Origin: Flavobacteriia bacterium
GTDB taxonomy: Bacteria; Bacteroidota; Bacteroidia; Flavobacteriales_D; Crocinitomicaceae
Assembly: GCA_947464135.1 (NCBI GenBank)
Contig: CANHVK010000002.1
Span: 40,136-104,135, forward strand
Direction: 5' to 3'
DNA: 64,000 nt
The notes beneath the pieces were generated by a model that saw only the letters and a program-made list of their open reading frames with translations, was not told the origin of the DNA and did no database searches. Numbering within the stretch: position 1 is the first letter of the stretch; each line of letters begins with the position of its first letter. The position numbers were made by a program, and so were the translations under genes. Positions 32,999 through 42,059 of the stretch are shown here, one piece after another.

Positions 32999-34003
32999 CT
33001 ATGCGATTGACTCTACTTTTAAAATTCCTTTTTTCACTAATAATTGCGCTATTTGAACCGCGTTTGTTGCAGCTCCTTTGCGAAGATTATCAGCAACAAT
33101 CCAAAGATTTAATGTATTTGGATTAGACTCATCACGACGAATACGACCTACAAAAACATCATCTTTTGCCTCTGCATATTTCGGCATAGGATACGAATTT
33201 GTTGTTGGGTCATCTTTCAACGTTACCCCTGGAGTATCATGTAAAATTTTACGAACTTCCGCTAAATCAAAATCATTTTCAAATTCGATGTTTACCGCTT
33301 CTGAATGTCCACCAACTACAGGAACACGCACCGCAGTAGCCGTTACCTGAATTGCAGGATCCAAAATCTTTTTAGGTTCATTCATCAATTTCATTTCTTC
33401 TTTCGTATATCCGTTATCTAAAAACGTATCACAATGTGGTATACAATTTTTATCTATCGGATAATGGTAAGCCATATCACCAGCAATACCAGCACGCTCA
33501 TTTTCCATTTGTTTTACAGCCTTCACACCAGTACCCGTAATCGACTGATAAGTAGAAACAATAACACGTTTAATTTTGTATTTTTTATGTAAAGGAGCCA
33601 TCACCATCACCATTTGAATAGTGCTACAATTTGGATTAGCAATAATCATATCTTCTGCTGTCAACACATCCCCATTGATTTCTGGAACTACCAACTTTTT
33701 TGTTGGATCCATACGCCAAGCAGAACTATTGTCAATGACATACGTCCCAACTTCTGCAAACTTTGGTGCCCATTCCAACGAAGTGTCTCCACCTGCAGAA
33801 AAAATAGCTACATCAGGTTTCATTGTAACAGCCGTTTCTAAACCAACAACCTTATACAATTGTGATCCAAACGAAATTTCTTGTCCTACCGACTTTTCTG
33901 AAGCCACAGGAATCAACTCTGTTATTGGGAAATTTTGTTCACGCAACACGGTAAGCATCACATTACCAACCATACCTGTTGCACCTACAACTGCTACTCT
34001 CAT
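32999..34003 (-). CDS. asd: Aspartate-semialdehyde dehydrogenase
   Basis: A 334-residue NADPH-dependent enzyme converting aspartyl phosphate to aspartate semialdehyde for lysine, threonine, methionine and diaminopimelate. The N-terminal GATGMVG binds NADP. The active-site Cys is in ANPNCSTIQMV, and GGHSEAVNIEFE supplies the catalytic His. I use the ATG at 34003 (MRVAVVGATG), not the GTG at 34051 that would run into the divergent promoter. The partner kinase is at 4541-5815. The gamma-carbonic anhydrase gene follows directly. Confidence 0.96.
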   Translation of the reverse strand: MRVAVVGATGMVGNVMLTVLREQNFPITELIPVASEKSVGQEISFGSQLYKVVGLETAVTMKPDVAIFSAGGDTSLEWAPKFAEVGTYVIDNSSAWRMDPTKKLVVPEINGDVLTAEDMIIANPNCSTIQMVMVMAPLHKKYKIKRVIVSTYQSITGTGVKAVKQMENERAGIAGDMAYHYPIDKNCIPHCDTFLDNGYTKEEMKLMNEPKKILDPAIQVTATAVRVPVVGGHSEAVNIEFENDFDLAEVRKILHDTPGVTLKDDPTTNSYPMPKYAEAKDDVFVGRIRRDESNPNTLNLWIVADNLRKGAATNAVQIAQLLVKKGILKVESIA

Positions 34004-34036
34004 TTTATAATTTTTAAATGTGCTAACCAAAATTAC

Positions 34037-34044
34037 TATTTTTG
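34037..34044 (+). promoter_or_regulatory. -7 element of the lamin-tail protein gene
   Basis: TATTTTTG matches TAnnTTTG, 21 bases before the ATG at 34066. It shares the 62-base divergent space with asd. Confidence 0.45.
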
Positions 34045-34065
34045 GGCGCACTTAACACAATCTAA

Positions 34066-36615
34066 ATGCGTTCGATTTTAATTTTTATAGGAATATTCTG
34101 TCCTTTATTCATTTTCAGTCAAGTAGAAGAGCAATTTACCGATGGCAATTTTACTTTAAAACCCAATTGGATGGGGACCGATACCAAATTCGAAATAAAC
34201 TCTTCTTTTCAGTTAAAAACAAAAGACATTCAAGAAGATACAGCTTTTTTAAGTGTGAAACACGAACTAACCACTATAGAAGACAAAGAATGGCGTTTTT
34301 GGATTAAACAATCGTTTTCACCTTCAGCAAATAATTTTTCAAGGATTTATCTAACAGCTTCTTCGTATGATTTGAAAACCCAACCCGATGGCTATTTTCT
34401 TCAATTTGGAGAAAGCGGAACAGTAGATGCCATTCGATTATTTAAATCAGAAAACAAGGTAGTTAAAGAATTAGGAAATGGAACACCTGGAGCCATTGCA
34501 ACAAATTTTATCGTTACTGTAAAAGTAGTGCGAGAAAAAGATGGAACGTGGAAACTTTTTACAGACTATAATGGTGGAGATAATTACATACAAGAATTTG
34601 CAGTCAATGAAAACTCTTCGTTAACTGGTTCTTTTTTCGGATTTTTCTGTAAATACACTAAAACGAATGCCTCCAAATTTTACTTTGATAATGTTTACAT
34701 AGGTCCAAAAATTGTAGACAAAATTCCGCCTCAATTAAGCGGAATTACCGTTAAAAACGAAAATCAAATCTTGGTAACTTTTTCTGAAAAAATAGATACA
34801 ACCTTTATTTATAATGTAGATAACTATTTAATTTCGAATAACTCTGTCTTTTCAGTAAAAAGAGATTCAATCAAACAAAATACACTATTACTTACATTAA
34901 ATAACAACTTAATTAATGCGAGTTTATATACATTGAATGTGCTTAAAATTCAAGATTTAAGCGGAAATATAAGTTCAAATTTATCCCAAAGTTTTAACTT
35001 CTTAATTGCCGAAAAACCACTTCCTGGTGATGTAATATTTAATGAAATCATGGCGAATCCTTCTCCCCCAGTTGGGTTAGCAGAATTGGAATACATTGAA
35101 GTTTATAACAATAGTAATAAATATTTTAACCTTGAAAATTGGATAGTAACCGACGGAACAAGCAAAGGGAAAATAGCAAATGGTTGGTTGGCTCCACATA
35201 CCTATCGATTATTATGTAATACCAACAGTTTGGCATTTATGAATCAAGCGTTGGGAGTTACCAGTTTTCCAAGTTTAAACAACAGCGGGGATAAAGTTCA
35301 ATTATTGGATAGTGCTGGTATTTTACTCGATCAAATTGAGTACGATGTAACGTGGTATCACGATGAAAACAAAAGCAAAGGTGGCTGGAGTTTAGAAAGA
35401 ATCAATCCCAATCATCCATGTAGTGATGGAAATAATTGGAAAGCAAGCACACACTTTGACGGCGGAACACCAGGTGAGCAGAATTCCGTTTTTGATCCTG
35501 TAAAAAAGATAGAACCTATTGAAATTTCAATGTTTGATGTCTCAGATAGTGTGAATTTAAAACTTGTTTTTAATCAGCAAGTTAAATCTGATAAAAAAGC
35601 ACTTACCTTTTCCAATAATCTTACTTTAGATACCCTCATCGATTTGCCAACGAGTTGGAACATTAAGTTGAAAACACAGATAGAAGTTTCAAAAGAAAAT
35701 ACCCTAACTATCTCAAAAATTCAAAATTGCTGGGGCGATACATTTTCCATTTCTATTCCTTTTGCGTTATCCGAAATTCCAACAACAGGAGATTTAGTGA
35801 TCAATGAAATTCTTTTCAATCCGTATGCTGATGGTTCCGATTTTGTGGAAATAAAAAACATATCAAACAAATGGATTAATACCAATTCGCTTGCGTTGGG
35901 AAATATAAGCCAAGGTATTTTAACATCTGAAAAAATAACTACAAATCACTATGTAAAACCAGGTGAAATAATCTTTTTTGCATCAGAAAAAGAAAGTATT
36001 ACTGAACATTATCCTTTAACAAATTCAAATCAATTTATAGCGAATAAAATACCTTCTTACAATAATGATTCTGGAACGGTTATATTACTGTATAACAATA
36101 CTCTATTAGACAAGGTTAGTTATCAATATAATTGGCATTTTTCATTGTTGAATGATTTCGATGGGAAATCTCTGGAAAGAATCAATACAAGCAATGCAAG
36201 TCAAGATAAATCCAATTGGCAAACCGCATCTCAAACCGCTGGATTTGCAACACCTGGGAATGAAAATTCACATTCTTTTAAATCGTCGAATCAGCCAAAT
36301 GAATCAACTTTTCTAACCACATCCGTTTTATCCCCTAATAACGATGGTGTCGATGATTTATTGGAGTTAAATTTTAATACATCATTAGATGAAATAACCT
36401 CCACTGTTACTGTTTATCAGCCGAATGGTGAAGTTGTGAAACATTGGTTGAAAAATGAATTTATTGGTAAACAAAATAAAAAACATTGGGACGGAATTGA
36501 TAACAAAGGCCAACGAATCAAAACGGGAATGTATCTACTTGTTGTAGAAAACCTTAATGTAAGTAATGGAATTCAAGAAACAATAAAAATTCCTTTTGCG
36601 GCGACCATAGACTAA
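34066..36615 (+). CDS. Large secreted protein with two lamin-tail domains
   Basis: An 849-residue exported protein (signal peptide about 1-18, ending FIFSQ). Residues 20-220 look like a lectin/laminin-type beta domain, 222-315 like an Ig-like domain (ISGITVKNENQILVTFSEKI), 325-440 are a lamin-tail domain (GDVIFNEIMANPSPP, EYIEVYNNSN), and 575-690 a second one (GDLVINEILFNPYADGSD, FVEIKN). Residues 745-845 match the FlgD/CHU-type C-terminal Ig fold (LSPNNDGVDDLLELNF and WDGIDNKGQRIKTGMYLLVV). The role is probably adhesion or surface structure; type IX secretion is possible but the end is not a classical signal. It is a single gene with its own promoter. Confidence 0.82.
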   Translation: MRSILIFIGIFCPLFIFSQVEEQFTDGNFTLKPNWMGTDTKFEINSSFQLKTKDIQEDTAFLSVKHELTTIEDKEWRFWIKQSFSPSANNFSRIYLTASSYDLKTQPDGYFLQFGESGTVDAIRLFKSENKVVKELGNGTPGAIATNFIVTVKVVREKDGTWKLFTDYNGGDNYIQEFAVNENSSLTGSFFGFFCKYTKTNASKFYFDNVYIGPKIVDKIPPQLSGITVKNENQILVTFSEKIDTTFIYNVDNYLISNNSVFSVKRDSIKQNTLLLTLNNNLINASLYTLNVLKIQDLSGNISSNLSQSFNFLIAEKPLPGDVIFNEIMANPSPPVGLAELEYIEVYNNSNKYFNLENWIVTDGTSKGKIANGWLAPHTYRLLCNTNSLAFMNQALGVTSFPSLNNSGDKVQLLDSAGILLDQIEYDVTWYHDENKSKGGWSLERINPNHPCSDGNNWKASTHFDGGTPGEQNSVFDPVKKIEPIEISMFDVSDSVNLKLVFNQQVKSDKKALTFSNNLTLDTLIDLPTSWNIKLKTQIEVSKENTLTISKIQNCWGDTFSISIPFALSEIPTTGDLVINEILFNPYADGSDFVEIKNISNKWINTNSLALGNISQGILTSEKITTNHYVKPGEIIFFASEKESITEHYPLTNSNQFIANKIPSYNNDSGTVILLYNNTLLDKVSYQYNWHFSLLNDFDGKSLERINTSNASQDKSNWQTASQTAGFATPGNENSHSFKSSNQPNESTFLTTSVLSPNNDGVDDLLELNFNTSLDEITSTVTVYQPNGEVVKHWLKNEFIGKQNKKHWDGIDNKGQRIKTGMYLLVVENLNVSNGIQETIKIPFAATID

Positions 36616-36649
36616 TTTATTTGTAAGATTTACTTACATTAGTTCCTTT

Positions 36650-37894
36650 ATGGATAATCAACAAGCGCTTTCTTCCGACAAATTTTCTGGATACCAAAAA
36701 TTTGTCATTACTATATTAGCACTCACTCAATTCACGGTAGTATTAGACTTTATGGTGATGTCTCCCCTTGGGGATTTACTCATGAAATCGATGCAACTTA
36801 CTACCAAACAATTTGGTATTGCTGTATTTTCATATGCATTTAGTGCTGGAATTTCTGGTTTTTTAACTGCGGGTTTTGCCGATAGTTTTGACCGAAAAAA
36901 ACTATTGCTTTTCTTTTACATTGGATTTATCGTTGGAACCTTATTTTGTGGTTTAGCAACTAATTTCTATTTGTTAGTTGCTGCTAGGGTTTTTACAGGA
37001 ATTTTTGGCGGAGTTATCGGATCCATTTCGATGGCGATTGTTTCCGATTTATTTCCTATTGAAAAAAGAGGAAGGGTGATGGGATTTTTACAAATGGGGT
37101 TCGGAGCAAGTCAAGTTTTAGGTATTCCAATTAGTTTATACATTGCTAACCACTTTGGATGGCAATCTCCTTTCTTCCTAATTGTAGGTATGGCTTTTGT
37201 TATTTGGTCATTTATAATGCTAAAAATGAAACCAATTACTAAGCATTTAGAAGTAAAAAATAAGGATACAAATGCGTTACAACATTTAGTGCATACCATT
37301 CAAAATCGAAATTATAGAATTGGTTTTTTAACTACAGCGTTGATGTCATTGGGTGGTTTTATGATTATGCCTTGGGGTAGTGTTTATGCTATTAACAACT
37401 TACATGTTACCCAAGAGCAACTTCCACTATTATTTATGATTGCTGGAGTAGCGACGTTGTTAATGATGCCACTCATTGGTAAAATAAGTGATAAGATAAA
37501 TAAATTTACCATTTTTACTTTCGCTTCTGCCTGGATGATTATCGTAGTTGTAATCTATGCAAATTTAGGCGCGACTTCATTTGCGATAGTAGTTATTCTA
37601 AATGTATTGATGATGATGGGCGTAATGGCGAGAATGGTTCCTAGCGTAGCATTAGTTTCTGAATTACCAAAACTTCAAGATAGGGGCGCTTTTATGAGTG
37701 TTAATTCTTCTTTACAACAAATGGCTGGTGGTATTGCCGCAGCGATTGGCGGAATGATTGTCGTTCAAAAAGATGTGAATAGCCCTATAGAACACTATGA
37801 TACATTGGCTTATGTTGTTAGTTTTTTTGTTATTCTATGTGTCATAATGTTATATCGTGTGCAAAGAATTCTTAAGGAAACTAAATCCGTTTAA
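36650..37894 (+). CDS. Major facilitator superfamily transporter
   Basis: A 414-residue inner-membrane protein with 12 predicted helices. The loop 2-3 signature is present as AGFADSFDRKKLLLFF, and the helix-4 RxxxGxxGG pattern as ARVFTGIFGGVIGS. The type resembles drug or sugar efflux permeases (DHA1-like), but the substrate is unknown. It follows the lamin-tail gene by 34 bases on the same strand and may be read through from it. No regulator is adjacent. Confidence 0.87.
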   Translation: MDNQQALSSDKFSGYQKFVITILALTQFTVVLDFMVMSPLGDLLMKSMQLTTKQFGIAVFSYAFSAGISGFLTAGFADSFDRKKLLLFFYIGFIVGTLFCGLATNFYLLVAARVFTGIFGGVIGSISMAIVSDLFPIEKRGRVMGFLQMGFGASQVLGIPISLYIANHFGWQSPFFLIVGMAFVIWSFIMLKMKPITKHLEVKNKDTNALQHLVHTIQNRNYRIGFLTTALMSLGGFMIMPWGSVYAINNLHVTQEQLPLLFMIAGVATLLMMPLIGKISDKINKFTIFTFASAWMIIVVVIYANLGATSFAIVVILNVLMMMGVMARMVPSVALVSELPKLQDRGAFMSVNSSLQQMAGGIAAAIGGMIVVQKDVNSPIEHYDTLAYVVSFFVILCVIMLYRVQRILKETKSV

Positions 37895-37931
37895 TTTTCG
37901 TGAAAATATATCCCAAAAAGTAACTTGAGTT

Positions 37932-37960
37932 TTGTAATTAACCTGAAAAAAATAACTTTG
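37932..37960 (+). promoter_or_regulatory. Promoter of the DUF2141 gene
   Basis: TTG at 37932-37934, 18 bases, TAACTTTG at 37953-37960. Both elements of the Bacteroidota promoter are present; the ATG is 25 bases downstream. Confidence 0.6.
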
Positions 37961-37985
37961 TATAGAACATTATTTAATTCTTGGT

Positions 37986-38444
37986 ATGACAAATTTATTA
38001 AGTAGAATTTTTCTTTTTGGTATAATCTATTTGACATTGACCTCATTAAAAGAGAGACAAAAAGCAACCATATCAACCCCTATAACCATCAAAAACATAC
38101 GAAACACAAAAGGGAGATTATCCATAGGAGTGTTTAAAGATGCAAAAACATTTGATGTTGAAAAACCTCACAAAATTATTTTAGTTCAGAAGAAAGACCT
38201 AACGGGTGGCACATTAAAAACAACGATTGAATTAGAACCTGGTGTTTACGGACTATCTATTCTTGATGATGAAAATAACGACCATAAAATGGAATACAAT
38301 ATGGTTGGTATGCCTAAAGAAGGATTTGGATTTTCAAATTATTACCACACTGGTTTTACAAAACCGGATTTCAAGCAATTTCTGGTAAATATTAATACAA
38401 AAGAAAAAGATCCTATCGTTTTTCAGATACGTTACATTTTGTAA
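37986..38444 (+). CDS. DUF2141 family exported protein
   Basis: A 152-residue protein with an N-terminal hydrophobic segment (FLFGIIYLTLTS) that is probably a signal peptide. The family features are IGVFKDAKTFD, the central PGVYGLSILDDENNDHKME and MPKEGFGFSN. The function of DUF2141 is unknown; members are secreted and predicted beta-rich. Its stop codon abuts that of the convergent radical-SAM gene without any gap. Confidence 0.85.
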   Translation: MTNLLSRIFLFGIIYLTLTSLKERQKATISTPITIKNIRNTKGRLSIGVFKDAKTFDVEKPHKIILVQKKDLTGGTLKTTIELEPGVYGLSILDDENNDHKMEYNMVGMPKEGFGFSNYYHTGFTKPDFKQFLVNINTKEKDPIVFQIRYIL

Positions 38445-39464
38445 CTATAACCAAACCTTCGTTCCTTCCGAGCAATTTTGACAAATATCTACTTGTTTGC
38501 GACCTGTTAAAATCATCTTTCTAAAGCCTTGGTATTTTTCGGATTTCCATAATGTTTGAAATGGAATATTCGTCGCATTCCCTAAAGGATAACTTGCATC
38601 TTTATCAAAACAACAAGGGACCACTTGTCCATCCCAAGTAAAAACACAAGATGACCACATCCGCCAACAATGATTTTGAATGGCATATTTTAAGGCATAG
38701 GTTCCGTTTTTTTGAAGTTTGTAACGAGAATACTTTTCATTCGCAGGCATCAACACGTGACCGTTTTTGTAATCATATAATTGGGCCGTTTTCAATCGAA
38801 CCTCATCAACACCTAATTCTTTGGATAACTCAAAAATAGCGGGGATTTCGTGTTCATTAGGCTTCACTACTAAAAACTGAAAAATCAAATGTGGGGTATG
38901 ACTATTTAACTCCTTTTTTGCCTTTACTAACTCTTTCGTAGCTTCAATTACTTTATCTAATTTACCTGTCACACGATACGATTCATACGTTTCTTGGGTA
39001 ACACCATCAATGGATATTATTAATCGGTCTAGTCCTGATTGAACGATATCCATAGCAACATCAGTAGAAATAAAATGAGCATTCGTAGATGTAGCAACAT
39101 ACAAATTCTGTTTTTTGGCATCTTTTACAAGGTTCAAAAAATCAGGATTTAAAAAGGGTTCCCCTTGAAAATAATAGTTGACATACATTAATTGTCTTCC
39201 TATGCTTTTCAATAACTGCTGATTTGTCTCTATGGCTAATTTTCCCGTTGGTCGAGTAAAGGCTTTCAAACCACTTGGACACTCGGGGCACCCTAAATTG
39301 CACGCTGTTGTGGGTTCAATACTTACCGTAAATGGTTTGCCCCATACAATAGGTCTGCGTATAATTCTAGAAATGATAAAAGAAAAATACAGCCTGAATA
39401 AATTCCATATTCGAAGAAAAGAAAGATATTTCAAGATGGAAAAGGTGTCTTTTATCGCTGACAT
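38445..39464 (-). CDS. Radical SAM protein with SPASM-type C-terminus
   Basis: A 339-residue radical SAM enzyme. The 4Fe-4S motif CNLGCPEC is at about residues 56-63, followed by IEPTTA-type and FQGEPFLNPDF elements. C-terminal cysteines in CWRMWSSC, VVPCCFDKD and ICQNC would bind further clusters as in SPASM proteins. The substrate is unknown; no peptide precursor gene is seen nearby. Its start is 13 bases downstream of maf, so it probably belongs to the murI-maf unit. Confidence 0.85.
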   Translation of the reverse strand: MSAIKDTFSILKYLSFLRIWNLFRLYFSFIISRIIRRPIVWGKPFTVSIEPTTACNLGCPECPSGLKAFTRPTGKLAIETNQQLLKSIGRQLMYVNYYFQGEPFLNPDFLNLVKDAKKQNLYVATSTNAHFISTDVAMDIVQSGLDRLIISIDGVTQETYESYRVTGKLDKVIEATKELVKAKKELNSHTPHLIFQFLVVKPNEHEIPAIFELSKELGVDEVRLKTAQLYDYKNGHVLMPANEKYSRYKLQKNGTYALKYAIQNHCWRMWSSCVFTWDGQVVPCCFDKDASYPLGNATNIPFQTLWKSEKYQGFRKMILTGRKQVDICQNCSEGTKVWL

Positions 39465-39477
39465 AAATCGACTGAAA

Positions 39478-40068
39478 TTAATCCAATTGAATAAATCCTA
39501 ATCGTTTCAATTCTTGCCAAAGTTTTGCCGTAGGTAATCCCATTACGTTGAAATAAGATCCATCCATCTTTTCGATTCCGATGTAGCCAATCCACTCTTG
39601 AATACCATAAGAACCCGCTTTGTCGTATGGCTTAAAATGGTCAACGTAAAACGCTATTTCATTCGGAGAAAGCGTTGAAAAAGTAACTAAAGTGGTATCA
39701 GAAAAACTCCATTGATTCGATATGGTTGATAGACTTACTCCTGTAATCACTTTGTGGGTTTTACCAGATAAGGTGCTGAGCATTTTTATCGCTTCTTCAC
39801 GATCAGCTGGTTTCGCTAAAAATTGATTTTCAACAATCACAGCAGTATCAGAACAAATCAGTAATTCATTCTCCGTTAATGTATTTAATAAAACCTGTGC
39901 TTTTTGAGTAGCCAAATATGCAGCAACGTCTTCCAATGGAAAATCTTCAGGATAAGTCTCTTCTGAATCTTGTGTTCGAATCACAAAATCAAGTCCCATT
40001 CCACGTAATAATTCTTGTCTTCTTGGTGATTTTGATCCTAAAATAAGTGTATGTGATAATTGCATCAT
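39478..40068 (-). CDS. maf: Maf family nucleoside triphosphate pyrophosphatase
   Basis: A 196-residue house-cleaning enzyme that hydrolyses dTTP, UTP or modified nucleotides to monophosphates. The N-terminal GSKSPRRQELL (11-21) and ICSDTAV and KPADREEA motifs are conserved, as are YDKAGSYGIQ and the final MGLPTAKLW. It overlaps the murI stop by one base and is cotranscribed with it. Confidence 0.93.
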   Translation of the reverse strand: MMQLSHTLILGSKSPRRQELLRGMGLDFVIRTQDSEETYPEDFPLEDVAAYLATQKAQVLLNTLTENELLICSDTAVIVENQFLAKPADREEAIKMLSTLSGKTHKVITGVSLSTISNQWSFSDTTLVTFSTLSPNEIAFYVDHFKPYDKAGSYGIQEWIGYIGIEKMDGSYFNVMGLPTAKLWQELKRLGFIQLD

Positions 40069-40895
40069 TATATTAAAACTACGTGTGTTGAATGTATCTC
40101 TTCCCCTACAAATGCAGATGCTTTTTTATCAAAATCAGTTGATGTTTCAGTCGTTAAGTAATGAACCATACCATTTTTAGAACATTTCGCTTCCAATGCT
40201 TTGTGCTTTTCTAAATATACTTTTAAGGAATTTGCTACAATTTCCCCTTGAGTAACGACTTTTACATGTGCTGGAACAGAATCTTTTACTATCGAAGCGA
40301 CCAAAGGATAATGCGTACAACCTAATAAAAGCGTATCTATTTCAGGATCTTTGGCTAATAAGCGATCGATATCACGTTTGATAAACCATTTCCCACCTTC
40401 CTCTTCATGCAATTGATTTTCGATCAATGGAACCCATATAGGGCAAGATTTTTGAGAAAGTTGCATTTCAGGAAAAAACTTGGCAATTTCCAAACGATAA
40501 GAATCCGATTTAATAGTACCTTCTGTAGCTAAAATTCCAATGTGTTTATTGACTGAAAAATCACCAATTACTTCTGATGTAGGTCTAATTACACCCAGCA
40601 CTCGCTTATGCGAATCAATCGTTGGTAAATCTTTTTGTTGGATGGTTCTTAACGCTTTTGCAGAAGCTGTATTACAAGCTAAAATTACCAATTCACAGCC
40701 TTGTTCAAATAAAAACTGAACGGCTTGTAAAGTGAATTCGTAAACCACATCAAACGAACGTGGACCATAGGGAGCACGTGCATTGTCACCTAAATACAAA
40801 TAGTCATATTCAGGTAACACTTTACGCAAATCATTTAAGATTGTTAATCCTCCATAACCTGAATCAAAAACACCTATAGGACTCTGCTTATTCAT
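40068..40895 (-). CDS. murI: Glutamate racemase
   Basis: A 275-residue enzyme making D-glutamate for peptidoglycan. The two catalytic cysteines are in LACNTASAKAL and LLGCTHYPL, and the N-terminal GVFDSGYGGLT is typical. It comes after the skp terminator on the same strand, so some transcription from the uppS-bamA-skp unit may read into it. It overlaps maf by one base. Confidence 0.96.
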   Translation of the reverse strand: MNKQSPIGVFDSGYGGLTILNDLRKVLPEYDYLYLGDNARAPYGPRSFDVVYEFTLQAVQFLFEQGCELVILACNTASAKALRTIQQKDLPTIDSHKRVLGVIRPTSEVIGDFSVNKHIGILATEGTIKSDSYRLEIAKFFPEMQLSQKSCPIWVPLIENQLHEEEGGKWFIKRDIDRLLAKDPEIDTLLLGCTHYPLVASIVKDSVPAHVKVVTQGEIVANSLKVYLEKHKALEAKCSKNGMVHYLTTETSTDFDKKASAFVGEEIHSTHVVLI

Positions 40896-40911
40896 TTCTA
40901 AGAATAAAAAT

Positions 40912-40942
40912 AAAAAAAGGTAACCGAAAGCCGATTACCTTT
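40912..40942 (-). terminator. Terminator after the skp genes
   Basis: AAAGGTAACCG and CGATTACCTTT pair with one G-U pair around a short loop; on the minus strand a run of T follows. It separates skp from murI. Confidence 0.75.
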
Positions 40943-40963
40943 AACAAATTAAATGTTTTTTAA

Positions 40964-41479
40964 TTATTTTTTTGGAGCTTCAACAGCATCTAATCTCAAT
41001 AACTCAACCATTACTTCATTTGTAATATCTTGACCTCCTTTGAAATATAATGTAGTTGTTTCATCAATAACATAATTCACTTTTTTAGCTGTTGCGATGT
41101 GCTCAACTGCTTTTTGAACACGCTTTAAAATAGGTTCATTCATTTCATTCCCCATTTTTTGCATCAACTGTTGTAATTCTTGTTCACGTTGTTGAATCGC
41201 TTGGCTTTTCTTTTGAATTCTTTCCTCTTCATATTGCTTCATTACTGGAGTAAGAGTAGCTTGATCAGCCATATATTTAGAATAGATTTTTTGTAGTTCT
41301 TCCTCCATCTCTTTCAATTCAGCAGCCCCTTTTTGCTCAAATGCTGATAATTGTTTCATCGCTTCTTTACGTGACGGAAGTGTATCTAATAATTTTTGAG
41401 TGTTCACGTGTGCTACTTTTGTTTGAGCAAATGTTGTTAAAGACAACAATAAAGAAAATACTACTACTACTTTTTTCAT
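40964..41479 (-). CDS. OmpH/Skp family periplasmic chaperone, copy 2
   Basis: A 171-residue exported protein (signal peptide MKKVVVVFSLLLSLTTFAQ). Residues 45-130 form the long charged coiled coil typical of Skp (EQKGAAELKEMEEELQKIYS). Skp trimers hold unfolded outer-membrane proteins for BamA. It lies 20 bases downstream of a second, diverged skp gene and the bamA gene, an arrangement common in Bacteroidota. A terminator follows. Confidence 0.92.
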   Translation of the reverse strand: MKKVVVVFSLLLSLTTFAQTKVAHVNTQKLLDTLPSRKEAMKQLSAFEQKGAAELKEMEEELQKIYSKYMADQATLTPVMKQYEEERIQKKSQAIQQREQELQQLMQKMGNEMNEPILKRVQKAVEHIATAKKVNYVIDETTTLYFKGGQDITNEVMVELLRLDAVEAPKK

Positions 41480-41499
41480 TACTTTTTTTTTACGATTTA

Positions 41500-42015
41500 T
41501 TATTTTGTTTTTATTCCTAATTCTTTTATGATTTCATCACTGAGATCAAACTTTTTATCTGCAAAAACCAAATTACTTTGGTTTGCCTTATCAAAGATAA
41601 AAGTATAACTTCTTTTAGAAGCTATTTTTTGCATTGCATCATAAACTTTATCCTGAATAGGTTTAATTAATTCTTGCCTTTTTTGAAAATAATCACCCCC
41701 TACCCCAAATCTACTACGTTGTAATTCTAAAATTTCATTATCTAATTTTCGAATTTCTTCTTGTCTTTTCTCTTTTTCTTCAGATGGGAGTAATACTTCT
41801 TCTTTATTAAATAAGTCCTTTTTTTGACTTAACACTTTATTTCGTTCTTCCACTTCTTTAGTCCATCGATCCGCCATTTTATCCAAACGATCTTTTGCTT
41901 CTTTATATTCAGGCATTTTATCTAAAATGTATTCAGAATTTATAAACCCATATTTTTGAGCGTCTACATATTGGCTTATAAAAACAAGAAAGAATAAAAC
42001 AATTATTTTCATCAT
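41500..42015 (-). CDS. OmpH/Skp family periplasmic chaperone, copy 1
   Basis: A 171-residue Skp paralogue of the same length as its neighbour. The signal peptide (IIVLFFLVFISQYVDAQ) is followed by YGFINSEYILDKMPEYKEAKDRL and a coiled coil to about residue 110. A possible internal promoter, TATATTTG on the minus strand, lies at 42033-42040 between bamA and this gene, which could raise chaperone levels independently of bamA. Confidence 0.92.
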   Translation of the reverse strand: MMKIIVLFFLVFISQYVDAQKYGFINSEYILDKMPEYKEAKDRLDKMADRWTKEVEERNKVLSQKKDLFNKEEVLLPSEEKEKRQEEIRKLDNEILELQRSRFGVGGDYFQKRQELIKPIQDKVYDAMQKIASKRSYTFIFDKANQSNLVFADKKFDLSDEIIKELGIKTK

Positions 42016-42059
42016 AAATTCTAAAGTGCTATCAAATATACGTTTAAAAACTTCAATTA

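Noticed and set aside
40912-40942. Attenuator controlling murI
   Set aside because: The hairpin has no alternative pairing or leader peptide; a plain terminator after skp is enough.
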